From Pseudomonadota bacterium (GTDB taxonomy: Bacteria > Pseudomonadota > Gammaproteobacteria > Arenicellales > Poriferihabitantaceae): a stretch of DNA of 5,404 nt. The translations under genes were made by a program, and so were the position numbers. Positions 1 through 5,184 of this stretch are shown one piece after another. Within the stretch, counting starts at the first letter, position 1, and each line of letters starts with the position of its first letter. The DNA is taken from positions 1 through 5,404 of the forward strand of contig JAAELZ010000060.1 in assembly GCA_024226105.1 (NCBI GenBank), read 5' to 3'. The notes under the pieces were generated by a model that saw nothing but the letters and a program-made list of their open reading frames with translations, had not been told where the DNA came from and ran no database searches.

Positions 1-3
1 TAG

Positions 4-969
4 CTGAGTGGCGATTTCACCATCGCACGTGCCGAACAGGATCGCTCTATGTTCTGGGGCTCTCAGCAGGCGCAGGTCTACCATATGCGCTGGTTTGAAC
101 AGCATCAGCCTGATGATGGCTCGGTTTCGATAAGGTGTTTTGACCAGGAGTTTGTCGGGCTCTCTATCGCCGGACCGAACTCGCGTAAGGTGTTGGAGAA
201 GTTATGTGAAGAGGATGTTTCTGCTGATCAATTAAAATTTATGGATTACCGTGAGATGGATGTAGCCGGGGTGCCGTGCCTGCTTAACCGGTTGACCTAT
301 ACCGGTGATCTGGGTTTTGAGCTTTGGGTGGCACCTCCTTATCAGCTAAGGCTCTATGATGCGATCAAAACTGCGGGTGAAGAATTTGATATCGTTGATT
401 TTGGCATGCGAGCCTTGTTGTCGATGCGGCTGGAGAAAAATTTCCCAACCTGGGCCAGGGAGCTCAGGCCTGTTTATGGCCCCTTTGAGGGGGCGATGGA
501 ACGCTTTATCAACCTCGATAAAGGGCCGTTCATTGGTAGAGAGGCCGCCAGAGAGGAGTTTGAAAACGGGCCGTTATTACGCCGTACTGCGTTTATCGTG
601 GAGGCGGACGACGCTGATGTAATGGGTGATGAACCGATCTGGGCGCGTGTGGGCGAAGAAACCCCGCTCAACCATATAGATAAACCGCATGGCGAGGGCG
701 CAATACGATTTAGTGCTGATGGCAAAGCGGTTGAAAATCAGGTGGGGACCGGGGCGGTAGATGGTGAGTGGCGGGTAGTCGGCTGGGTTACTTCAGGCGG
801 TTACGGTCACTACATTAAGCAATCCATGGCGCAGGGTTATATACCCAACGCTTTGTCAACAGATGAAAGTGAAGGCCTGTTCGAAATAGAAATACTGGGC
901 GAACGCCGCCCTGCACGTATTAGCGTTGAAGCGCCGTTTGATCCACAAGGTGAGTCTATGCGTAGTTAG
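4..969 (+). CDS. Dimethylglycine/sarcosine dehydrogenase-like protein, C-terminal GcvT (aminomethyltransferase) part; 5' part missing
   Basis: This is the C-terminal, folate-binding half of a dimethylglycine/sarcosine dehydrogenase-type protein; the family transfers the N-methyl carbon of its substrate to tetrahydrofolate. Family-like coding sequence starts at base 4 (LSGDFTIAR), before the first ATG at 49. Counting from that ATG, I see GSQQAQVYHMRWFEQH (4-19), a VGLSIAGPNSRKVLEKL block (36-52), LTYTGDLGFELW (82-93), FGMRALLSMRLEKNF (118-132) and the C-terminal GcvT barrel (VGWVTSGGYGHY, 244-255). About 40 residues between EPIW (195-198) and VVGW are extra compared with mammalian DMGDH as I remember it. 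The N-terminal FAD domain and the start of the GcvT domain are absent from the window. Base 1-3 is an in-frame TAG, so this may be the downstream half of an interrupted gene, not merely an edge truncation. A simple GcvT or DmdA is less likely because the YHMRWFEQH block is DMGDH-like. Family call firm; substrate uncertain. Confidence 0.8.
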   Translation: MSGDFTIARAEQDRSMFWGSQQAQVYHMRWFEQHQPDDGSVSIRCFDQEFVGLSIAGPNSRKVLEKLCEEDVSADQLKFMDYREMDVAGVPCLLNRLTYTGDLGFELWVAPPYQLRLYDAIKTAGEEFDIVDFGMRALLSMRLEKNFPTWARELRPVYGPFEGAMERFINLDKGPFIGREAAREEFENGPLLRRTAFIVEADDADVMGDEPIWARVGEETPLNHIDKPHGEGAIRFSADGKAVENQVGTGAVDGEWRVVGWVTSGGYGHYIKQSMAQGYIPNALSTDESEGLFEIEILGERRPARISVEAPFDPQGESMRS

Positions 970-998
970 CCCGGACAATTCATGAAATATCCGGGTTA
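967..998. repeat. Palindromic hairpin overlapping the stop codon of the GcvT-domain gene
   Basis: TAGCCCGGA (967-975) can pair with TCCGGGTTA (990-998), giving a 9-bp stem with one G-T wobble and a 14-base loop. It includes the stop codon. No run of T follows, so it is a poor intrinsic terminator. It could be a REP-like palindrome or an RNA-stabilising hairpin within the operon. The GGGTTAG tail and ATTCATGAAATAT core resemble an intergenic repeat I have a vague memory of from gammaproteobacteria, which I cannot confirm here. Confidence 0.5.
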
Positions 999-1056
999 GC
1001 TGAGGTCGCCCGGTTAAATTTGTAGGCCAACCCTGCACACTTAAAGAGAAACAGCG

Positions 1057-2286
1057 ATGAGTGATAAACCAGTACGTCAGCACGGTGCAATGGAGTTTTC
1101 GAACGCACCGGTTGATCTGAATGTCGTAAGAAAATATCGTCTGGATCGTGTTCGCGAACAGCTGAAAAGGCGTGATTACGTGGGCATTTTATTGTTTGAT
1201 CCGCTCAATACCCGATATGCCTGCGATGCTACCAATATGCAGGTCTGGTGCACGCATTACGAAACGCGTTGCCTGTTTGTGGCAACCGAGGGGCCGATGG
1301 TGTTATTTGATTACGGTGATTACCCGCACCTCGTCGAAGGCCTGGATTTGATCGATGAATATCGTGTGCACCAGTCGTCATACTACATGGCTGCGGCTGA
1401 CCGTAGTAAGGAGAAAGCGGGCCTGTTTGCCGATGATATTGCTGATTTGCTCAGCAGGTATGGCGCTGGAAACCGGCGTCTGGCGATTGATCGCCTGTCT
1501 TATCCGGGATCCCGGGCTCTGCTCGACCGGGGCTTGACGATTCATGACGGGCAGCAGGTGATGGAGCTGGCACGAGTGATCAAATCGGACGAGGAAGTGG
1601 TATTGATGCAAACATCAATCGATGTCTGCGAAACCGCGATGGCAGAAATGCACCAGGCCCTTGTCCCGGGTATTACAGAGAATGCTTTGTGGTCGATATT
1701 GCACCAGAAAAATATTGAACTCGGGGGTGAGTGGATAGAGACCCGCCTGCTTTCGTCTGGCGAACGTACCCAGCCCTGGTTTCGCGAATGCTCGATGCGC
1801 CCTGTATCAGAGGGTGATCTGGTGAGTTTTGATACCGATTTAGTCGGGCCGTATGGATACTGTGCGGATATTTCACGATCGTGGTTATGCGGAGATGTAC
1901 TGCCCACGGCAGAGCAAAAACGCATCTATCAACTGGCGGTCGAGCAAATTGAGTATAACAAGGCGCTGATTAAACCCGGGGTCAGCTATCGCGAGCTTTC
2001 ACAAACTGCCTGGCCCATTCCTGAGGAATTTGTCCAGAACCGCTATTCAGTGTTGATGCATGGTGTTGGCCTGGCAGATGAGTTCCCGGGGATCAAACAC
2101 TGGTGTGACTTTAAAGAATCCGGTTATGACGGGGTAGTCGAAGCCGGCATGGCTTTGTGCGTTGAATCCTATATTGGTTCAGAGACCTCTGACATGGGCG
2201 TCAAGCTGGAAGAACAGGTGCTGGTAACGGAAGGTGGTATTCGCCAGCTTTCACAGTATCCTCTGGAAGCAGCCTTGATGGCATAA
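1057..2286 (+). CDS. dddP: DddP-like DMSP lyase (M24 metallopeptidase fold)
   Basis: A 409-residue cytoplasmic protein of the M24 (aminopeptidase P/creatinase) fold, closest to DddP, which cleaves dimethylsulfoniopropionate to acrylate and dimethyl sulfide using two metal ions. The N-terminal domain has LLFDPLNTRYACDATNMQVW (45-64). The catalytic domain starts around 170 with GGEWIETRLLSSGERTQPWF (223-242). Putative metal ligands are D259, D261, D271, H335, E370 and E385, with Y330 and D341 near the substrate. From memory, DddP of Ruegeria uses D295, D297, D307, H371, E406, E421, Y366 and D377; every position differs by exactly 36, so the catalytic half aligns without gaps. Creatinase is an alternative given the DMGDH-like neighbour, but creatinase lacks the metal ligands retained here. 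An AAGAGA ribosome site lies 7 bases before the ATG. The next gene follows after 26 bases. Family assignment is strong; DMSP as substrate is inferred. Confidence 0.72.
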   Translation: MSDKPVRQHGAMEFSNAPVDLNVVRKYRLDRVREQLKRRDYVGILLFDPLNTRYACDATNMQVWCTHYETRCLFVATEGPMVLFDYGDYPHLVEGLDLIDEYRVHQSSYYMAAADRSKEKAGLFADDIADLLSRYGAGNRRLAIDRLSYPGSRALLDRGLTIHDGQQVMELARVIKSDEEVVLMQTSIDVCETAMAEMHQALVPGITENALWSILHQKNIELGGEWIETRLLSSGERTQPWFRECSMRPVSEGDLVSFDTDLVGPYGYCADISRSWLCGDVLPTAEQKRIYQLAVEQIEYNKALIKPGVSYRELSQTAWPIPEEFVQNRYSVLMHGVGLADEFPGIKHWCDFKESGYDGVVEAGMALCVESYIGSETSDMGVKLEEQVLVTEGGIRQLSQYPLEAALMA

Positions 2287-2300
2287 CTTTGAACCGTATT

Positions 2301-2304
2301 GGAA
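2301..2304 (+). promoter_or_regulatory. Ribosome binding site favouring ATG 2313 for the dehydratase
   Basis: GGAA followed by GCC lies 8 bases upstream of ATG 2313. The alternative in-frame TTG at 2289, only 2 bases after the previous stop, has no comparable site at good spacing. Homologues as I remember them begin close to the sequence after 2313. Confidence 0.5.
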
Positions 2305-2312
2305 GCCTTGAG

Positions 2313-3290
2313 ATGTTTAACAACATTAAAGAAGCGCAACTCAGGCTAGAAGGGGTTGCTAATGTAACCCCCGTTATGACATCCCGGGCATTAAACCACT
2401 TGCTGGGTGCTGAGGTGTTTTTTAAGTGTGAGAACTTTCAGAGGATAGGTGCCTTCAAGTTTCGGGGAGCATTCAATTGCATTTCTTTGTTGACCGGGGC
2501 CGAGAAGAAGCGCGGCGTGGTTGCATTTTCTTCAGGCAATCACGCTCAGGCCGTCGCACTGGTTGGAAAAATGCTGGATGTTCAAACCACCGTAGTGATG
2601 CCTGACAATGCACCTGCCATTAAACTGGCGGCAACAAAAGCATACGGGGCAACGGTTATTCCCTACGATCCGGAAACAGAGTCACGCGAGGACATTGCAA
2701 CAAAGCTGGTGTCAGAACACGGGTTCTCTTTGATTCCGCCGTTTGACCATCCAGACGTCATCGCCGGGCAGGGGACAGCGGTGATGGAGATGATTGATGA
2801 AACGGGTGACCTTGATATGCTGCTGGTGCCCTGCGGGGGAGGGGGGTTATTGAGTGGTTCTGCGATTTCAGCCAAAGGCATGTCTCCCGAATGCCGGGTT
2901 ATAGGCATTGAGCCGGAGCTTGGGGATGATGCGACGCGCTCGTTTCATACCAAAACACTACACAGCGTAAAAAACCCGCAAACGATTGCCGATGGTACTC
3001 GCACATCATCACTGGGCGAACTGACGTTTCCCCTGGTGCTGGAGTTCGTAGATGATATGAAAACCGTATCAGAACAGGCTATCATTGAAGCGGTTCAGTT
3101 TTTATTCTACCGAATGAAACTGGTTGTTGAACCCTCAGGTGCGCTCGGGCTGGCGGCCTTGCTGAGCCAGGCGGTGATTCCAGCCGGGCGAGTGGGGGTA
3201 GTGATTAGTGGCGGTAACATTGATTCATCGACCATGAGAAGGGTGCTAAACTTCAATCTGAAACCCTCAGTTGACCGCCACCAGAGATGA
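2313..3290 (+). CDS. PLP-dependent threo-3-hydroxyaspartate ammonia-lyase / serine-threonine dehydratase
   Basis: A fold-type II PLP enzyme of 325 residues (333 if the TTG at 2289 is used). It has the Schiff-base lysine in GAFKFRGAF (K49), the substrate loop SSGNHAQ (73-79), the phosphate-binding GGGGL (175-179) and the C-terminal SGGN (299-302). A Mg-binding set E200, G204, D206 is also present. Against the fission yeast serine racemase numbering I remember (K57, S82, E208, G212, D214), all five differ by exactly 8, so it belongs to the serine racemase / threo-3-hydroxyaspartate ammonia-lyase branch and not to biosynthetic IlvA, which also has a regulatory domain absent here. Members deaminate hydroxyaspartate, serine or threonine to a keto acid plus ammonia. 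It is very probably co-transcribed with the dddP-like gene. Its last 24 bases overlap an opposing gene remnant. Preferred substrate is unknown; BhcB or EutB-like roles are possible alternatives. Confidence 0.82.
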   Translation: MFNNIKEAQLRLEGVANVTPVMTSRALNHLLGAEVFFKCENFQRIGAFKFRGAFNCISLLTGAEKKRGVVAFSSGNHAQAVALVGKMLDVQTTVVMPDNAPAIKLAATKAYGATVIPYDPETESREDIATKLVSEHGFSLIPPFDHPDVIAGQGTAVMEMIDETGDLDMLLVPCGGGGLLSGSAISAKGMSPECRVIGIEPELGDDATRSFHTKTLHSVKNPQTIADGTRTSSLGELTFPLVLEFVDDMKTVSEQAIIEAVQFLFYRMKLVVEPSGALGLAALLSQAVIPAGRVGVVISGGNIDSSTMRRVLNFNLKPSVDRHQR

Positions 3291-3452
3291 ATAAGGCTGC
3301 ATCCGAGCTTCCCCCTCGTAACACCGTGCTGCAAGGTGCCCGTCGTAGATGGCCGATGCAATGGGGTCGTGAGAAAAGGCGTCACTGATGACTTCCAGGA
3401 TTTTTATGCCTGCGGTTTCAAGTGCCAATATATTTGCCTGTAATGTGCTATT
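3267..3452 (-). pseudogene. Remnant: C-terminal tail of a FAD/NADH:flavin oxidoreductase-like protein
   Basis: Reading the minus strand from an in-frame TAA (3453-3455) down to a TGA at 3267-3269 gives 61 codons with no credible start. They contain LETAGIKILEVISDAFSHDP followed by IASAIYDGHLAARCYEGEA. This resembles the end of pyridine-nucleotide/FAD domains in the trimethylamine dehydrogenase / dienoyl-CoA reductase / DgcA class, where an I-G-D-A segment precedes I-A-x-A-x-x-D-G-H-x-x-A-R. Here the conserved glycine is serine (residue 23, SDA). Nothing recognisable continues upstream in any minus frame through 3523, and the flavodoxin gene occupies the DNA beyond, so this is a stranded tail. 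It is convergent with, and overlaps by 24 bases, the dehydratase gene. The family call is from memory of the motif only. Confidence 0.5.
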
Positions 3453-3523
3453 TTAAGCTATGAGTATTCTTATCAGGCGCAGAGAACAGGGCCATCGGTC
3501 TGTAGCGATGCGGCGGATTCCCG

Positions 3524-4003
3524 GTGTCGAACCCAATGCCTGAATCCAGGCTGTTGATCATTAGCCATGCGCCTTCTCCCAATACCAGAGCTTTGCGCGA
3601 TGCGCTTATTCTTGGCGCGCAGTCTCAAGCTGGAGAAACTCTGGAGTTGAGCTGTATGTCACCGTTTGATGCAAGCTCTGAGGATGTGCTAAAAGCGCAG
3701 GGCCTTATTCTAGGCACTACCGAAAATTTTGGCTATATGGCGGGGGCGAGCAAAGATTTCTTTGATCGCTGTTATTACGATTTACTCGATCAAACTGCGG
3801 CTTTGCCTTATGCAGTTTACATACGCGCGGGCCTGGATGGTACTGGTGCCACGAATGCGATCAACAATATTTGCAACGGGCTTAAATGGAAACGGGTGCA
3901 GGCGCCGCTAGTATTGCAGGGAAAGTATCAACGCAGTTTTGAACCGCAATGTGAAGCGCTGGGCGCAGCCATGGCTGCGGGCCTGAGTGCAGGGATATTT
4001 TAG
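3524..4003 (+). CDS. Flavodoxin-fold NAD(P)H-dependent oxidoreductase (FMN-binding)
   Basis: A complete 159-residue flavodoxin-like protein, probably cytoplasmic and binding FMN. The first strand LLIISHA leads into the phosphate-binding loop SHAPSPNTRAL (14-24). The second flavin loop is GTTENFGYMAGASKDFFDRC (64-83), typical of flavodoxin-family/NADPH-dependent FMN reductases, and a third lies around RAGLDGTGA (101-109). The length is typical for a one-domain member. The start is uncertain: GTG 3524 has a weak CGGA 6 bases upstream, and ATG 3536 four codons later has no clear ribosome site. It is 233 bases from the dehydratase, with an opposing gene remnant between, so it probably has its own transcription; no convincing promoter was found. 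It could supply electrons to an unknown partner. Fold confident, substrate unknown. Confidence 0.78.
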   Translation: MSNPMPESRLLIISHAPSPNTRALRDALILGAQSQAGETLELSCMSPFDASSEDVLKAQGLILGTTENFGYMAGASKDFFDRCYYDLLDQTAALPYAVYIRAGLDGTGATNAINNICNGLKWKRVQAPLVLQGKYQRSFEPQCEALGAAMAAGLSAGIF

Positions 4004-4020
4004 TTTCGAAATAGTCGTAA

Positions 4021-4067
4021 TCTGTCCCGAATGATCCTAAACTTAGTGCCATTTTGTCTGTCCCCGA
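4021..4067. repeat. Two direct copies of TCTGTCCC(C)GA
   Basis: TCTGTCCCGA at 4021-4030 and TCTGTCCCCGA at 4057-4067 lie 36 bases apart in the same orientation, just after the flavodoxin gene. TCTGTCCCCG-type words (complement CGGGGACAGA) are common around REP-associated tyrosine transposase elements in gammaproteobacteria, as far as I recall. No transposase is present here, so these could be a decayed element or chance. Confidence 0.35.
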
Positions 4068-4112
4068 TGTTTCCTAAATCCTTGGTTGAGCCCCGAAACA
4101 TACGCAAGTCAA

Positions 4113-4126
4113 TTGATACATATCAA
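4113..4126 (+). promoter_or_regulatory. FNR/ANR-type binding site
   Basis: TTGAT-ACAT-ATCAA is an exact match to the FNR/ANR/DNR consensus TTGAT-N4-ATCAA. It sits in the 200-base AT-rich gap upstream of the exported-protein gene, its centre (4119.5) about 84 bases before the ATG at 4204. If it acts as a class II activator site at -41.5, transcription would start near 4161, with TAAGAG (4149-4154) as a weak -10 element; TATGGT (4144-4149) and TAGCTA (4156-4161) are alternatives. A third TTGATA half-site occurs at 4129-4134. This suggests induction under low oxygen, which is inference. The rest of 4004-4203 shows nothing else apart from the repeat motifs near 4021-4067. Confidence 0.65.
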
Positions 4127-4191
4127 TGTTGATATAGTTTGAATATGGTAAGAGTTAGCTATCTTGATTGACTGGCTTGATATTTACAACA

Positions 4192-4196
4192 GAGGA
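4192..4196 (+). promoter_or_regulatory. Strong ribosome binding site for the exported protein
   Basis: GAGGA lies 7 bases before ATG 4204. It selects this ATG over the in-frame TTG at 4168, and the choice places the twin-arginine motif at the correct distance from the N-terminus. Confidence 0.7.
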
Positions 4197-4203
4197 TCGC
4201 GTT

Positions 4204-4701
4204 ATGAAAAAGTATACAAGTGATAAACGTCGTAAACTATTAAAAGGCGTATTTGCGGGAAGTGGGGCTATAGCTGCTGGAGCGGTGCCGGGGAAATGGA
4301 CCAAACCAGTTGTCGAATCTGTTTTATTACCAGCCCACGCGGCTACGACCTGCACCGAGGAAGGCTACACTGTACCAATTAGAATCTTTCAGGATTTTTC
4401 TACAGAAACTCCAACGGTGAGCTTTGAATCAGAGGGAGATACAATATTCACGGATCTGGAAGTGAATGACGATAGCTTTTCCGGCGATTTTACAACAAAC
4501 TGGGATGATGGCTGTACCGAAAGTGGCACTGTACAAGGTACATTTAGTGACAATTCTGTCAGTGGATCCTATACTACCCATGAGGTCTGTCCCGATGGAT
4601 CTTGTGACAATACTGGTACCTTCCAGGCTGGCCCGGGAACAGATTTTGGTCGCGGTACATTGTATATTGGCACTGCCGTTGGCACGGTATGTTGTAGCTA
4701 A
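4204..4701 (+). CDS. Tat-exported cysteine-containing protein of unknown function
   Basis: A 165-residue protein. Its N-terminus carries a twin-arginine signal, KRRKLLKG (8-15), a short glycine/alanine-rich hydrophobic stretch (15-28), then KWTKPVVESVLLPAHA (31-46) ending in an A-H-A signal-peptidase site, so cleavage probably falls after residue 46. The mature part (about 119 residues) is acidic, rich in Ser, Thr, Gly and Asp, and looks like alternating beta strands. It has six cysteines (50, 104, 129, 134, 163, 164), all after the cleavage site, which fits up to three disulfides in the periplasm. The last pair is an adjacent CC at the C-terminus. I do not recognise the mature domain. The W-x-KPVV-x-SV-x-LPAHA segment resembles the leader of other small hypothetical proteins I recall from gammaproteobacteria, unverified. 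It has its own FNR-type site upstream and a hairpin 12 bases after the stop, so it looks monocistronic. Confidence 0.72.
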   Translation: MKKYTSDKRRKLLKGVFAGSGAIAAGAVPGKWTKPVVESVLLPAHAATTCTEEGYTVPIRIFQDFSTETPTVSFESEGDTIFTDLEVNDDSFSGDFTTNWDDGCTESGTVQGTFSDNSVSGSYTTHEVCPDGSCDNTGTFQAGPGTDFGRGTLYIGTAVGTVCCS

Positions 4702-4713
4702 ACCCGAGCAGAT

Positions 4714-4734
4714 AGTTATCTGTGACAGATAACT
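4714..4734. terminator. Perfect 9-bp hairpin after the exported-protein gene
   Basis: AGTTATCTG-TGA-CAGATAACT is a perfect inverted repeat with a 3-base loop, beginning 12 bases after the stop at 4701. The stem has only 3 G-C pairs and no immediate T run; TTTT appears 8 bases later (4742-4745). It may be a weak bidirectional terminator, since the remnant on the other strand also ends here (stop 4716-4718), or a protein-binding palindrome. Confidence 0.45.
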
Positions 4735-4747
4735 TCGAGTATTTTGG

Positions 4748-4799
4748 TTGCCGCGTTGCGAGGCGTTCCGGTTCCTCGTGAAGCGGACGACCTTAGCTT
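4748..4799. repeat. Half-like copy of the right-hand inverted-repeat element
   Basis: TTGCCGCG (4748-4755) and GACCTTAGCTT (4789-4799) recur in the same order and orientation at 5265-5272 and 5286-5296, with 33 bases between them here and 13 there. A CGAGG / CCTCG inverted pair lies in the extra sequence. It sits where the tcuA-like reading frame loses family similarity, suggesting the repeat or recombination at it caused the truncation. Confidence 0.45.
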
Positions 4800-4820
4800 A
4801 GTGCCCCCCTGTCGCACTAA
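4798..4820. repeat. TTAGTGC / GCACTAA hairpin inside the tcuA-like remnant
   Basis: TTAGTGC (4798-4804) pairs exactly with GCACTAA (4814-4820) around a 9-base loop. It directly adjoins the repeat arm at 4748-4799 and lies past the point where the remnant resembles its family, so it is probably part of the inserted or rearranged DNA. Confidence 0.4.
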
Positions 4821-5184
4821 AGCAGCTTGAATGGCATCGGTGACCAGATCCGGGTCGTAGCGATATTCGGTTATCTTACCCATATCATCAAAAAACTGCC
4901 CTTCTGTATAGGGCCCAAAATCAGTTTGTGCCGCTTCCTGGTCAGTAATGTCGGGCATTAAAGTGCACAAATCTTCGACCCCGTCATAAGCGAAACGGAT
5001 AGCGCCCGCTGTGAAGGTGCTGTTTCCACCTGCCTCATCTTCTGGAGGGCGTTCCAGTACAATGACATCAGAGCCCTGTTCCTGAGCCGAGAGGGCAGCA
5101 CAGAAGGCTGCATTTCCCGCCCTTGCAATCATCACTCTGGTCATGAATTCTCTCTGTCCTGAACGGTGCTATTTAAGGTAGTCT

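Larger units (their letters stand above)
4716..5144 (-). pseudogene. tcuA: N-terminal fragment of a TcuA-like FAD-dependent tricarballylate dehydrogenase
   Basis: The open frame encodes 142 residues where full family members have about 450-500. Residues 1-101 resemble the start of TcuA-type flavoproteins of the fumarate reductase/FAD-binding 2 family: the AGNAA dinucleotide-binding turn (9-13), VIVLERPPE (27-35), GGNSTFTAGAIRFAY (39-53) and DFGPYTEGQFFDDMGK (75-90). The first glycine of the G-x-G-N-A-A motif is arginine (R8, codon AGG, one change from GGG), which should harm FAD binding. Family similarity stops near DPDLV (97-101, about base 4842). The remaining 41 codons run through a 7-bp-stem hairpin and a repeat arm, and read as non-homologous sequence. 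A plausible ribosome site (GAGAG) precedes the ATG. TcuA oxidises tricarballylate to cis-aconitate in the known system; this fragment cannot. Decayed by truncation plus point change; the exact family member is inferred. Confidence 0.75.

Noticed and set aside
1..3. TAG as pyrrolysine or another reassigned sense codon
   Set aside because: TAG closes the GcvT-domain gene (967-969) and the flavodoxin gene (4001-4003), and I know of no pyrrolysine in this domain family. A nonsense change or edge error is simpler.
474..725. Antisense and shifted open frames inside the four main genes
   Set aside because: They have no family pattern and mirror the codon structure of the true genes on the + strand.
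4..969. DMSP demethylase DmdA, tempting because of the dddP-like neighbour
   Set aside because: The YHMRWFEQH, LTYTGDLGFELW and TSGGYGHY blocks fit dimethylglycine/sarcosine dehydrogenases better than the DmdA sequence I remember.
1057..2286. Creatinase or ectoine hydrolase (DoeA/EutD)
   Set aside because: Creatinase lacks the metal ligands that are all present here, and the N-terminal domain (FDPLNTRYACDATNMQ) fits DddP and not ectoine hydrolase.
2836..2848. G-rich run as a possible structural element
   Set aside because: It simply encodes the PLP phosphate-binding GGGGL loop of the dehydratase.
3490..3535. tRNA-like T-arm (complement GGGTTCGACACC)
   Set aside because: No matching acceptor stem, anticodon arm or CCA end could be found around it.
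3460..3543. A 27-codon + strand reading frame starting at ATG 3460
   Set aside because: No ribosome site, no recognisable protein pattern, and it overlaps the flavodoxin gene start in another frame.
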